NCBI GenBank assembly: GCA_015999765.1
Contig: JAECQR010000006.1
Location: forward strand, 1 to 64,000
Direction: 5' to 3'
DNA from: Flavobacteriia bacterium
GTDB lineage: Bacteria; Bacteroidota; Bacteroidia; Flavobacteriales; Weeksellaceae
Length of the DNA: 64,000 nucleotides
A program made the position numbers and the translations under genes. The notes under the pieces are model-generated. The model searched no databases. It was not told the origin of the DNA and saw only the letters and a list, made by a program, of their open reading frames with translations. Below, piece after piece: positions 55,765 through 63,954 of this stretch; within the stretch, counting starts at the first letter, position 1, and every line of letters starts with the position of its first letter.

Positions 55765-56243
55765 TTCTCAGACTTTTCGGCTGGTAAATCATTAAGAAGA
55801 CGGATATCGCTTTCAACCATTTTAAAATATTTGATAAGTTCCTGTTTCTGCGCATCGGTGAAATCAGCTTCAGGGTGCCCTAAAACATAGGAATCCAAAG
55901 GCATTTCACCATTTTCAACCATTTCTACAGCTTCAAACAATTTATGAGCCTGGCGCTTGGGTTCATAGGTTGCAAATGTAGAAAAATTAAGCTTTTTTCG
56001 GCCTTCGTCGATATGGTCTTTAAGGAACCACGCGATAGGCTGCACATTCGAATACCAAGGATATTTGGACTCATTGCTGTGACAGTCGTAGCATCCGTTT
56101 CTAATTAAATTTGCAGTAGATTCGGGTGTATTTTTGATGGCTAAAAAATCCATTCCGGGGGTTGGAGCCGGATTATTTTTATCAATCGGAAAAAACTGAA
56201 TTAGGACAATAGCTACCAGAAGTATCACAAGTACTTTTTTCAT
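55761..56243 (-). CDS. Heme-binding domain protein with a c-type CxxCH motif
   Basis: A 160-residue exported or membrane-anchored protein. The N-terminal helix (about residues 4-19) is followed by CYDCHSNESKYPWYSNVQP with a c-type heme site CxxCH near residue 51, typical of the heme-binding domain PF14376. Trp and the second axial ligand lie in the following segment. It may function in electron transfer in the periplasm. It overlaps the DCC gene by 4 nt, which suggests that heme attachment or redox maturation links them. Confidence 0.88.
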   Translation of the reverse strand: MKKVLVILLVAIVLIQFFPIDKNNPAPTPGMDFLAIKNTPESTANLIRNGCYDCHSNESKYPWYSNVQPIAWFLKDHIDEGRKKLNFSTFATYEPKRQAHKLFEAVEMVENGEMPLDSYVLGHPEADFTDAQKQELIKYFKMVESDIRLLNDLPAEKSEK

Positions 56244-56396
56244 ATCAAAACTTTTATATTGTGAATTTACTCATTTATTTTCAAAGTTTTTGAAATCCTC
56301 ACCAATTGCATCTGCACATTAAAGATTCTTTTTATTAACATTGCACGTGATAGATTTTATAAATCAATAATCATTTTTTAATTGATAGAAATACAG

Positions 56397-56404
56397 TACT
56401 TTTG
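56397..56404 (+). promoter_or_regulatory. -7 box of the peroxiredoxin operon
   Basis: TACTTTTG matches TAnnTTTG, 27 nt before the ATG at 56432. Confidence 0.55.
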
Positions 56405-56431
56405 CAGTGTTGAAATTTAAAACCAAATAAT

Positions 56432-57070
56432 ATGTCATTAGTAGGAAAAAAATTCCCAAATATTGGGATTGATGCAATGAGCGAAATGGGTGATGATCTA
56501 ACGATCAACATCTTTGAAGAAGCTACCAAAAACGAGCAGAAAGTACTTTTATTCTGGTACCCGAAAGATTTTACTTTCGTTTGCCCGACTGAACTTCACG
56601 CGTTTCAGGATGCTTTAGGAGAATTCGAAAAAAGAAATACCAAAGTAATCGGCGCATCTTGCGACACCAACGAAGTGCACTTCGCGTGGTTAAATACCGC
56701 AAAAGAAAACGGCGGAATCGAAGGAGTCACTTATCCAATCCTTGCAGATACACACAGACAACTGGCAAATATGCTGGGAATCGTGGATCAGGATTTCGAA
56801 TATGATGCAGAAGGAAACGAAATCTTTACAGGTTCAAACGTTACTTACAGAGCAACTTATCTGATCGATGAAACAGGAAAAATCTTCCACGAAGCGGTTA
56901 ACGATATGCCTTTAGGAAGAAATGTAAAGGAATTCTTAAGACTGATTGATGCTTATACGCACGTTCAGAAACATGGTGAAGTTTGCCCTGCAAACTGGGA
57001 AGAAGGTAAAGAAGCAATGCAGGCCAACAGAGCCTCAACTGCGGAATACCTTGCAAATCACCAAAACTAA
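56432..57070 (+). CDS. Peroxiredoxin (AhpC/Prx1 type)
   Basis: A 212-residue 2-Cys peroxiredoxin. The peroxidatic Cys is in FVCPTELHAFQ near residue 50. The resolving Cys is in GEVCPANW near 180. It reduces H2O2 and organic peroxides, using a thiol reductant that is probably the thioredoxin encoded 16 nt downstream. A DUF6952 gene follows, so the three form a probable oxidative-stress operon. Confidence 0.95.
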   Translation: MSLVGKKFPNIGIDAMSEMGDDLTINIFEEATKNEQKVLLFWYPKDFTFVCPTELHAFQDALGEFEKRNTKVIGASCDTNEVHFAWLNTAKENGGIEGVTYPILADTHRQLANMLGIVDQDFEYDAEGNEIFTGSNVTYRATYLIDETGKIFHEAVNDMPLGRNVKEFLRLIDAYTHVQKHGEVCPANWEEGKEAMQANRASTAEYLANHQN

Positions 57071-57086
57071 TTTAAAAACAACTGAA

Positions 57087-57395
57087 ATGTACACAGAATT
57101 AACAGAAGATGCGTTGCAGCAGATTGTTGCAGATAATGAAAAAGTAGTTGTACAGTACGGTGCAACATGGTGCGGAAACTGCAGAATTATGAAGCCTAAG
57201 TTTAAGAAACTCGCTTCAGAAAACGAGGAAATTCCTTTCTATTACGTAGATGCAGAAAAACTGCCCGAAAGCAGAAAACTTGCGAAAGTTGATAATCTGC
57301 CAACGTTTGCCATCTTTAAAAACGGCGAATTGGTTAACCAGGTGCAGACCAACCAGGCAGAAAGTCTTATTAATCTTTTTAAAGAATTAAATTAA
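57087..57395 (+). CDS. Thioredoxin family protein
   Basis: A 102-residue thioredoxin-like protein with YGATWCGNCRIMKPKF, giving a WCGNC active site (Cys near residues 32 and 35) instead of WCGPC, and the cis-Pro in NLPTFAIF. MYTELTEDAL at 57087 is the natural start; the longer frame upstream overlaps peroxiredoxin in another frame. It is a likely electron donor to the peroxiredoxin. Its stop overlaps the DUF6952 start by one base. Confidence 0.94.
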   Translation: MYTELTEDALQQIVADNEKVVVQYGATWCGNCRIMKPKFKKLASENEEIPFYYVDAEKLPESRKLAKVDNLPTFAIFKNGELVNQVQTNQAESLINLFKELN

Positions 57396-57643
57396 TGAAA
57401 CTACCAGTAATCAGACAGTTTTATCAGACCCAAAGTGCTGAAAATCTTGAAAAAACTCTGGAAGTTTTGGAGGCATTTACAGAATTCCGGGGAACTACTG
57501 AAGAAGACTTAAATGTGGCGGGAGAATTAATTACCAATATTTGCGGAGCTTTGGAAGTTCACAGCAACGTAAATAACGGGATGACCGAAAGAGATGCACT
57601 GAACGGTTTTGCCCAGAAAGTTTTGGGTTCAATCGATAAATAA
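57395..57643 (+). CDS. DUF6952 family small protein
   Basis: An 82-residue acidic, helical, cytoplasmic protein without cysteine pairs (one Cys in ICGALEV). It fits DUF6952, a Flavobacteriia family found behind peroxiredoxin and thioredoxin genes. It overlaps the thioredoxin stop by one base, so translation is coupled. A role in peroxide defence is inferred from context only. Confidence 0.82.
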   Translation: MKLPVIRQFYQTQSAENLEKTLEVLEAFTEFRGTTEEDLNVAGELITNICGALEVHSNVNNGMTERDALNGFAQKVLGSIDK

Positions 57644-57660
57644 ATTCGATATGATATCAA

Positions 57661-57690
57661 AAAAGGCGGGAAAATATTCCCGCCTTTTTT
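57661..57690. terminator. Terminator after the DUF6952 gene
   Basis: A 12-bp stem (AAAAGGCGGGAA / TTCCCGCCTTTT, 4-nt loop) with T-run. It also faces the convergent gene at 57699. Confidence 0.93.
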
Positions 57691-57698
57691 ATTAAATG

Positions 57699-58220
57699 TT
57701 ATTTACGTTTCCCGTAACGGTCTGTGAATTTTTTATCCTTCTTGTCGTATTTTTTTCCGAATTTTCTCTGGTCCTCTTTTTTAGCATTTCGGTAGTCATC
57801 ATCTCTCCAGTTTTCGTTGCGGTTATTATTCCAGTTACCGTTCTGTTGCTTTTTTACCTGTCCCGGAGCATAATCTTTGGCATTTCCGCCATATACTTTT
57901 TTAGCCTGACCCGGCGGCAATGTTCTTGAGTTGTTTCGCGGATAATATACCGTATTATCTCCGCCATTTCTTCCCATAACTCCCGGTTGTCCATAGACGT
58001 CTCCGGTTCTCACAACACGGCCGTTCTGGTAAACATTTCCGTTTCTGTCGCGGTAAACATCACCCTGCCTGTAAACCGTTCCGTCCGGAGTTCTGTAAAC
58101 CGTTCCGTTAGTCGGGTAATTATTGGGGTAGTTATTTCCGTATACATCGTTTGCTGCACCACAAGAGGCTAATGTAAAAGCCAGTCCGGCTGCAGCAACT
58201 ATTTTAAATAAATTTTTCAT
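57699..58220 (-). CDS. Repetitive lipoprotein with Tyr/Gly/Asn-rich repeats
   Basis: A 173-residue predicted lipoprotein; the lipobox is LASC with Cys near residue 20. After it the sequence holds degenerate repeats: VYRTPDGTVYRQGDVYRDRN and then GNVYQNGRVVRTGDVYGQPG, with many Tyr, Arg, Asn and Gly. It ends with a basic Lys/Arg/Asp tail (KKYDKKDKKFTDRYGKRK). Such composition suggests an extended, cell-surface or peptidoglycan-associated protein. No family is recognised. Confidence 0.72.
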   Translation of the reverse strand: MKNLFKIVAAAGLAFTLASCGAANDVYGNNYPNNYPTNGTVYRTPDGTVYRQGDVYRDRNGNVYQNGRVVRTGDVYGQPGVMGRNGGDNTVYYPRNNSRTLPPGQAKKVYGGNAKDYAPGQVKKQQNGNWNNNRNENWRDDDYRNAKKEDQRKFGKKYDKKDKKFTDRYGKRK

Positions 58221-58305
58221 TTTTTTTTAGATTTAAGAATTTAACATAACATCTCAATACTAATGCCAAACTTTAAGTTTTATTGTGCACCGGCATGAAA
58301 TTTAT

Positions 58306-58803
58306 TTAAATTCCCACGCTTTTGCTTCGCCGTTCGAGCAATACCACATCACGCCACACCCCGTTCATCTGTCCTAACTTCTCGCGGTTTCCCACTCTTC
58401 TGAAACCGAATTTTTCATGAATGATGATGCTCGGGCGGTTTTCCGGAAAAATGGCCGCCTGAAGCATCCAGAATCCATGTTCTTCGCTTGCCAGAATCAA
58501 TTTCTGCAGCAGCATAGATCCAAGACCTTTTCCCTGCGCTGGATTCCCGAGGTAAATACTCACTTCGGCAACACCTTTAAAACAGTCCCGGCTGCTGACA
58601 GGCTGCAGTGCTGCCCATCCAAGAATTTCCTCATTCTCATTTTCCAGCACAAGCCGGCAATGATTGAAGAATTTAGAATCCCAGGCTTCCCATGAAGGTG
58701 CATTCAGATCAAATGTTGCATTGCCGCCTGCAATTCCCTCCTCGAAAATTTCAATTACTCTGGCGCTGTCTCCGGCCTGCATATTCCGAATTTCATAACT
58801 CAT
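58306..58803 (-). CDS. GNAT family N-acetyltransferase
   Basis: A 165-residue acetyltransferase. EEILGWAALQPVSSRD and EVSIYLGNPAQGKGLGSMLLQKLI (acetyl-CoA loop Q-G-K-G-L-G) near residue 85 are the GNAT core, and HEKFGFRRVGNREKLGQMNGVWRDVVLLER is the C-terminus of the phosphinothricin-acetyltransferase-like branch. It might N-acetylate an amine or amino-acid analogue. It stands alone, just downstream of the uvrA terminator on the same strand. Confidence 0.93.
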   Translation of the reverse strand: MSYEIRNMQAGDSARVIEIFEEGIAGGNATFDLNAPSWEAWDSKFFNHCRLVLENENEEILGWAALQPVSSRDCFKGVAEVSIYLGNPAQGKGLGSMLLQKLILASEEHGFWMLQAAIFPENRPSIIIHEKFGFRRVGNREKLGQMNGVWRDVVLLERRSKSVGI

Positions 58804-58840
58804 CCTTCAATATTTTAATGATGATAAAATTAAAACAAAA

Positions 58841-58860
58841 ACCGGAAACTGAGTTCCGGT
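58841..58860 (-). terminator. Terminator after uvrA
   Basis: A 7-bp stem (ACCGGAA / TTCCGGT, 6-nt loop). On the minus strand it is followed by a T-run. Confidence 0.8.
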
Positions 58861-58886
58861 CTGCTAATATTATTTATTTATATATT

Positions 58887-61718
58887 TTATTCAAGCTCCC
58901 GCTTAAGGAATTTCGCAGTAAGACTTTTCTTTGATTTTGCGACTTCCTCCGGAGTTCCTTTTGCAATGATTTCCCCACCTTTATTGCCGCCTTCCATACC
59001 GATATCGATGATATGATCAGCTAATTTAATAACATCTAAATTATGCTCGATAATGATGAAAGAATTCCCCAAATCAACGAGTTTATTAATAGCTTCCATC
59101 AGCACTTTTACATCTTCAAAATGAAGTCCTGTGGTAGGTTCATCAAGAATATACAGCGTATTTCCTGTCTGTCTTTTAGCAAGTTCAGTAGCAAGTTTAA
59201 TGCGCTGCGCCTCACCGCCCGAAAGCGTTGTAGACTGTTGCCCAAGAGTGATATACCCTAGCCCAACATCCTGCAGTGTTTTAACTTTTGCATAGATTTT
59301 AGGGATGGGCTGGAAGAATTCGGTCGCTTCATCAATGGTCATTTCCAGCACATCGGAAATCGATTTTCCTTTGTACCGCACTTCCAGTGTTTCACGGTTG
59401 AAACGTTTTCCGTTACAGGTTTCACAATGTACATATACATCTGGAAGGAAATTCATTTCAATCACCTTCAAACCGCCACCCTGACAGGTTTCGCATCTTC
59501 CGCCTTTCACATTGAAAGAAAATCTGCCGGCTTTGTAACCGCGGATTTTAGACTCAGGAAGTTCTGCGAATAGGTTCCGTATATCAGTAAACATACCGGT
59601 ATAGGTGGCGGGATTAGAACGCGGAGTTCTGCCAATCGGCGCCTGATCTACATCAACAATTTTATCGATATGATCAATTCCTTCCACTTTCTTATAAGGC
59701 AACGGCTCCTGCACGGCTCTGTAGAAATGGCGGTTAAGGATCGGATATAACGTTCCGTTAATAAGCGAAGACTTTCCGCTTCCTGAAATCCCCGTAACAA
59801 CTACAAGTTTTCCCAAAGGAATTTCGAGGTTTACATTTTTGAGATTATTGCCGGTAGCGCCTTTTAAAATAATGGATTTTCCGTTGCCTTCGCGACGGGT
59901 CTCGGGGATCTCTATTTTGCGTTTTCCCGTCATATAATCAGCGGTTACGGTATCGGCTTTCAGCAAATCCTTTGGTTTACCCTGCCAGAGAATTTCGCCG
60001 CCGAATTTTCCGGCACGTGGCCCAATATCCAAAACCTCATCCGCTTCCAGAATCATGTCTTTATCATGTTCAACTACGATTACGGAATTTCCGATATCCC
60101 GTAGATTTTTAAGGGAATTAATGAGTCTTTCATTATCCCGCTGATGCAGCCCGATTGAAGGTTCATCAAGGATATAGAGCACATTCACCAACTGAGAACC
60201 GATTTGGGTTGCCAACCGGATCCTCTGCGATTCCCCTCCGGAAAGGGTGCGCGAACTCCTGCTCAGACTCAGGTAATCCAGCCCCACATCGAGGAGGAAC
60301 TGAAGCCGGGTCTTGATTTCTTTAAGGATCTCGTGAGCAATGACTTTGTTTTTTTCGCTAAATTTGTCTTCAACATCATTCAGCCAATCCATTAAATCAA
60401 GCAAAGACAGGCCGTTGATTTCGGCGATATTTTTACCGTCGATCTTAAAACTTAAACTCGAAGGCTGAAGTCTTGTCCCTTTACACTCAGGGCAGGTTTC
60501 TTCAGTCGTGAAATGCCTTTCGAGGAGAATGGCGTCATAACTTTCCTTATCTTCGATCATCTCGTTGATCAGGGAAACCAAACCATCGAAATTGACCTTT
60601 ATCTTCTTGGTAATGCCTGCGTATTTGAGGTCTTTGCTGAACTCTTTATGGCAGCCGTTGTAGATATAATCCAGGGCTTCGGCAGGAATATCCTTAAAAG
60701 GTGTTGCAAGTCCGAGTCCGAAGATCTCAAGGATATTTTTGATCTGGCCAAGAATCCATTTGTTTGATTTAATGTCCTCGAGTGGAAGCAATCCACCCTG
60801 ATTAATCGAAAGTTTAGGATTTTCAACAAAGTAATCGGTGTTTACCTTTTTTACAGTCCCGAGACCTTTACAGTAAGGGCAACTGCCTTTGGGTGAGTTG
60901 AATGAGAAGGTGTTCGGTTCCGGCAAAGCCAGGGAATGACCGCTCTCGGAATCCATCAGGTTTTTTGAAAAATATTCTATATCCTCTCCCCTTAGTTTCT
61001 GAATTCCTATTGTCCCCTCACCCATCTGCATGGCGGTCCGCAATGATTTTTCCATGCGGGTTTCAGAGGCATTTTCACCAATAATCCAACGGTCTATGAC
61101 AATATCGATATCGTGGGTTTTATAACGGTCGAGTTTTAAATCGGCCTCAATATCTTGCAATTCACCGTCGATTCGCGCTTGGCCGTAGCCTTTTTTGGAC
61201 ATCTGGATGAAGAGCTCATGGTAATGCCCTTTCCGGGATCTCACTACCGGCGCCAGAAGCATCACTTTTTCGCCTTTATAGTTTTCTTTAATGACGTCGA
61301 TAATCTGCTCTTCGGTATAACTGACGAGCTTCTTGCCGGAATTCAGTGAGTACGCATCCGAGACTCTGGCAAAGAGCAGCCTGAGGTAATCGTAAAGTTC
61401 GGTAACGGTTCCTACCGTGGAACGCGGGTTTTTATTCGTGGTTTTCTGTTCGATGGCGATGACCGGCGACAAACCGTCGATTTTATCGACATCGGGTCTC
61501 TCGAGGCCACCGAGGAACTGCCTTGCGTAGGCCGAAAAGGTTTCGATATACCTTCGCTGGCCTTCGGCAAAGATGGTATCGAAGGCGAGAGAAGATTTCC
61601 CGCTGCCGGAGAGTCCGGTAATCACCACGAGTTCGTTGCGCGGGATTTTGACGGAAATATTTTTAAGGTTGTGTTCACGGGCACCGTAAACTTCAATATA
61701 TTCTTTGGAATCTTTCAT
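58887..61718 (-). CDS. uvrA: Excinuclease ABC subunit A
   Basis: The damage-recognition ATPase of nucleotide excision repair. The 943-residue protein has two ABC ATPase modules with [14 protein letters not shown] (about residue 34) and [10 protein letters not shown] (about 645). Zinc-module cysteines are [16 protein letters not shown], and CETCQGGG with CETCNGKRF, and each half has an LSGGESQR or LSGGEAQR signature. It is full length and single-gene. The 5' end of the gene looks somewhat more GC-rich than the 3' part. Confidence 0.97.
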   Translation of the reverse strand: MKDSKEYIEVYGAREHNLKNISVKIPRNELVVITGLSGSGKSSLAFDTIFAEGQRRYIETFSAYARQFLGGLERPDVDKIDGLSPVIAIEQKTTNKNPRSTVGTVTELYDYLRLLFARVSDAYSLNSGKKLVSYTEEQIIDVIKENYKGEKVMLLAPVVRSRKGHYHELFIQMSKKGYGQARIDGELQDIEADLKLDRYKTHDIDIVIDRWIIGENASETRMEKSLRTAMQMGEGTIGIQKLRGEDIEYFSKNLMDSESGHSLALPEPNTFSFNSPKGSCPYCKGLGTVKKVNTDYFVENPKLSINQGGLLPLEDIKSNKWILGQIKNILEIFGLGLATPFKDIPAEALDYIYNGCHKEFSKDLKYAGITKKIKVNFDGLVSLINEMIEDKESYDAILLERHFTTEETCPECKGTRLQPSSLSFKIDGKNIAEINGLSLLDLMDWLNDVEDKFSEKNKVIAHEILKEIKTRLQFLLDVGLDYLSLSRSSRTLSGGESQRIRLATQIGSQLVNVLYILDEPSIGLHQRDNERLINSLKNLRDIGNSVIVVEHDKDMILEADEVLDIGPRAGKFGGEILWQGKPKDLLKADTVTADYMTGKRKIEIPETRREGNGKSIILKGATGNNLKNVNLEIPLGKLVVVTGISGSGKSSLINGTLYPILNRHFYRAVQEPLPYKKVEGIDHIDKIVDVDQAPIGRTPRSNPATYTGMFTDIRNLFAELPESKIRGYKAGRFSFNVKGGRCETCQGGGLKVIEMNFLPDVYVHCETCNGKRFNRETLEVRYKGKSISDVLEMTIDEATEFFQPIPKIYAKVKTLQDVGLGYITLGQQSTTLSGGEAQRIKLATELAKRQTGNTLYILDEPTTGLHFEDVKVLMEAINKLVDLGNSFIIIEHNLDVIKLADHIIDIGMEGGNKGGEIIAKGTPEEVAKSKKSLTAKFLKRELE

Positions 61719-61990
61719 TTTTAAGCTCCCGGTATCTGGATATTTGGGATTTGCAAAAATACGGAATTTTTAGGGCATACTCAACTGAGACTTACAATTG
61801 TGAATAAAATAGAACGCTGCCCTACCCCCGTAATTTTTTATGGTTACCACCAAAAATCATGCTGAATTGTTAACCCTCTGTACAAACACTTTTCCCTTGT
61901 TCAGCGGAGAATTAAATGCGCGGCCTTCAAAAACTTGTTCGGTATTTGAGAACAAAACAGAATATACCAAACCGTTCAGATGTAGTCAAA
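61719..61990. other. Intergenic stretch between uvrA and the GC-rich dehydrogenase
   Basis: No supported gene. On the minus strand a 43-codon open stretch at about 61861-61990 without an ATG has plausible protein composition (VYSVLFSNTEQVFEG) and may be the tail of a lost gene. This is weak. Confidence 0.4.
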
Positions 61991-61992
61991 AA

Positions 61993-62020
61993 AAAAGGCT
62001 CTGCGGGTGCAGAACCTTTT
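61993..62020 (-). terminator. Terminator-like hairpin after the alcohol dehydrogenase
   Basis: An 11- to 12-bp stem with one mismatch (AAAGGCTCTGC / GCAGAACCTTT, 4-nt loop), followed on the minus strand by a T-run. Confidence 0.75.
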
Positions 62021-62046
62021 GGGTTTTTAACTCTTATGTACAGGAT

Positions 62047-63000
62047 TTAGTCCTGGAGTGCTACAAGTCGGCCTTTTACGCCTCCTTTATGGAGTCTTTC
62101 GAGGCCTTCGGCCACTTCTTCGAATTTGATTTCTGTAAGATCGGCATTCATTTTACCTTCGGCCATGAGGCGGTACACATTGGCGATGTCCTGTCCGTCG
62201 CCGCCCTGGCTGCCACGGAGTGTTACTCTTTTCAGGATAAGGGTGCGGGTATTGATAGTGGATTCCAGTCTGCCCATGCCTACCTGCACCACGGTACCGT
62301 CGGGAGCGATGGCTTCAATAGCTTCCGCGGTGGTGGTTCCGAAGCCGGCAAAGTCAACGATGAGCTGGCAGCCGATAGACTCCAGGTCCATTACCTTGTC
62401 GAAGACGTCTTTACAGCCTATTTCTCTGGCAAGCTCCCGGGCTTCAGGGCTGAGGTCAACGGCATAGACTTCTGCCCCTTCAGCGATTGCGGCGCGCGCT
62501 CCAAACTGTCCGAGTCCGCCAATACCGATAATTCCGATCTTCATTCCTGCCTTAGCCCCACCGGTACGGAAAATCGCGTGGTAGGAAGTCATGCCCGCGT
62601 CTGTTGCGGCTGCGCCCTGGGCAAAGGTTACGCCGTCGGGCATCGGTACGAGCTGAGCCGCCGGAACGGCCAGTTTGGTGGCATAACCGCCGTCACGCTG
62701 ATAACCGATGGCAGCCCCAGTTTCGGGGTGAATGGGTGCAACGCCAACGCGGTCACCAATTTTATAGCCTTCCACGCCCTCTCCTATTTCAGAGATGACG
62801 CCGGCACATTCGTGACCGAAGATGAGCGGTGCCGCGGTGATGATGTGCATCCAGCCTTCATCTTCCAGCGCTCCGACATCGGAGTGGCAAAGGCCTGAAG
62901 CCTTAATATCGATGACCACTTCGCCAGGAGCGGCGACAGGATCGGGTTTGTCAATCAGTTCAATGGGTACATGGGTCTTTGTAAATTTCCAGCCTTTCAT
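62047..63000 (-). CDS. Zinc-dependent alcohol dehydrogenase lacking the structural-zinc lobe
   Basis: A 317-residue MDR-family dehydrogenase. The catalytic zinc ligands are Cys of GLCHSDV (about residue 37) and His/Glu of FGHECAGV (about 62); the Rossmann motif is GIIGIGGLGQFGARAA near 155. The four-cysteine structural zinc lobe that usually follows GDRVGV is replaced by PIHPETG, so the protein is about 20 residues short of typical. It is strikingly GC-rich (about 60% in two lines I counted, against about 40% in most neighbours), which suggests recent transfer. Substrate unknown. It has a terminator behind it. Confidence 0.9.
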   Translation of the reverse strand: MKGWKFTKTHVPIELIDKPDPVAAPGEVVIDIKASGLCHSDVGALEDEGWMHIITAAPLIFGHECAGVISEIGEGVEGYKIGDRVGVAPIHPETGAAIGYQRDGGYATKLAVPAAQLVPMPDGVTFAQGAAATDAGMTSYHAIFRTGGAKAGMKIGIIGIGGLGQFGARAAIAEGAEVYAVDLSPEARELAREIGCKDVFDKVMDLESIGCQLIVDFAGFGTTTAEAIEAIAPDGTVVQVGMGRLESTINTRTLILKRVTLRGSQGGDGQDIANVYRLMAEGKMNADLTEIKFEEVAEGLERLHKGGVKGRLVALQD

Positions 63001-63212
63001 GATATCTATTTTTTAAATGATTAAATGATGATACCCATAAAGTTACGGATATTATGAAGGCAGAGTTGAAAAACAGGGAATAAAGCGGGTGATAAATCTC
63101 AGTTTTTCAGAGGATTATGCGTCCTTCTATAGATTGATAATCCTGCCTCATCAGCAGACACTGGATTATGCAGCTCCGAGGTGAGGACAGTTCGGAGTGC
63201 GGAGTATTCTAA
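63001..63212. other. Intergenic region with no recognisable gene
   Basis: I see no coding frame or RNA in it. A short inverted pair CTCCGA ... TCGGAG with a 12-nt centre lies around 63174-63197 and is too weak to call. Confidence 0.45.
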
Positions 63213-63487
63213 TTAATCGTCCCAAAATGACATACTGAAGCCTTCTTCATACTGATCTGGATTCTGATGAATATTGCCGATCAATTCTAAAGAATAATGA
63301 GGAGAATCAAAAGCTGAAGAACCATCTTTATGATCAAGATAAAATATGCCATTCTTAACAATCACCCTTCATTCTCAGAAAGATTTACGATAGCATCACC
63401 ATAAGTTACTTTTACAATATCATCTACAAAAATCATCTGGCCATTTTTATCCAAATTTCCGGTTGCTATTCTTTCGTTATGTTTCAT
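63213..63487 (-). pseudogene. YopX-like phage protein remnant, N-terminally truncated and frameshifted
   Basis: The ATG at 63487 opens a frame reading TGNLDKNGQMIFVDDIVKV, which matches the TGLKDKNGKEIYEGDIV segment of YopX-family phage proteins. It stops after NLSENEG. The frame then resumes one base shifted: IVKNGIFYLDHKDGS, later SLELIGNIHQNPDQY, typical of the YopX C-terminus, to a stop at 63213-63215. Adding one G to the GGG run at the joint restores a single frame. The usual N-terminal half is missing. Phage origin is inferred from the family. Confidence 0.75.
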
Positions 63488-63494
63488 TAATTTT

Positions 63495-63882
63495 TTATTT
63501 AAAGTTTAGCTGGTATGAAATTGAGCGACCTGCGCCGGCTTTAACGAAAGCTTCGATTTCAGCGGGCTGCTGTAAATCTCTGGTTGCTGTGGCTTTTGAT
63601 ATTTTATTGATGGAGCCGTATTTTTTAGCGGTCATGCCACCTTTAAAACCCTCTTCGCCCTGCTCCATCATTTTGTTGATGGCCGCCGTCGATTTCTGAA
63701 GTTTTTAATGCTTCGGAAAGCAACAGCTCTGCGAAAACGTCACTTTTTGTGTCCTCTGAAAAGCTTTGAAGGATTCCATTAGTTTCTCCCAATTCTAAAG
63801 CAAAATCCTGAATACCGGGAAGGAGTTTCTCTGTGTTGTACGAGAAGTTCGGGAAGTTTTCTGATTGCCAGGTATAGATCAT
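63495..63882 (-). pseudogene. Fic family protein remnant with deleted catalytic core
   Basis: The ATG at 63882 encodes MIYTWQSENFPNFSYNTEK and LSEALKTSEIDG, the DUF4172 N-terminal domain of Bacteroidota Fic proteins, about 66 residues. The frame then breaks. In another frame INKMMEQGEEGFKGGMTAKK and SKATATRDLQ, later KAGAGRSISYQLNF, follow to a stop at 63495-63497; this is the winged-helix C-terminus of the same family. The middle with the Fic AMP-transfer motif HPFxxGNGR is gone. A working copy would need about 250 more residues. Certainly non-functional as an AMPylase. Confidence 0.82.
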
Positions 63883-63908
63883 GAGCCGATTAGGTTTATA
63901 TTCGGCTC
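63883..63908. promoter_or_regulatory. Palindrome touching the Fic start codon
   Basis: An inverted repeat of 7-bp arms GAGCCGA ... TCGGCTC with a 12-nt centre. The inner end is one base away from the Fic ATG. It shares the word GAGCCGATT with the next palindrome. Confidence 0.65.
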
Positions 63909-63923
63909 AAATATTGCAAAATA

Positions 63924-63954
63924 ATGAGCCGATTAAATAGGTTAATCGGCTCAT
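63924..63954. promoter_or_regulatory. Perfect 13-bp palindrome upstream of the Fic remnant
   Basis: Arms ATGAGCCGATTAA and TTAATCGGCTCAT are exact reverse complements around a 5-nt centre. Together with the palindrome at 63883 it forms two operator-like sites in the presumed promoter region, as expected for autoregulation by a winged-helix Fic protein. A hairpin role in RNA is an alternative. Confidence 0.65.

Noticed and set aside
61861-61990. 43-codon minus-strand open stretch between uvrA and the dehydrogenase
   Set aside because: It has plausible composition but no start codon and no recognisable family, so it stays a remark only.
61840-62898. 352-codon plus-strand open frame
   Set aside because: It runs antisense through the alcohol dehydrogenase and mirrors its GC-rich codons. 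Its protein shows no family features. The minus-strand gene explains the DNA.
63174-63197. CTCCGA ... TCGGAG inverted pair
   Set aside because: Six-base arms around a 12-nt centre occur by chance too often.
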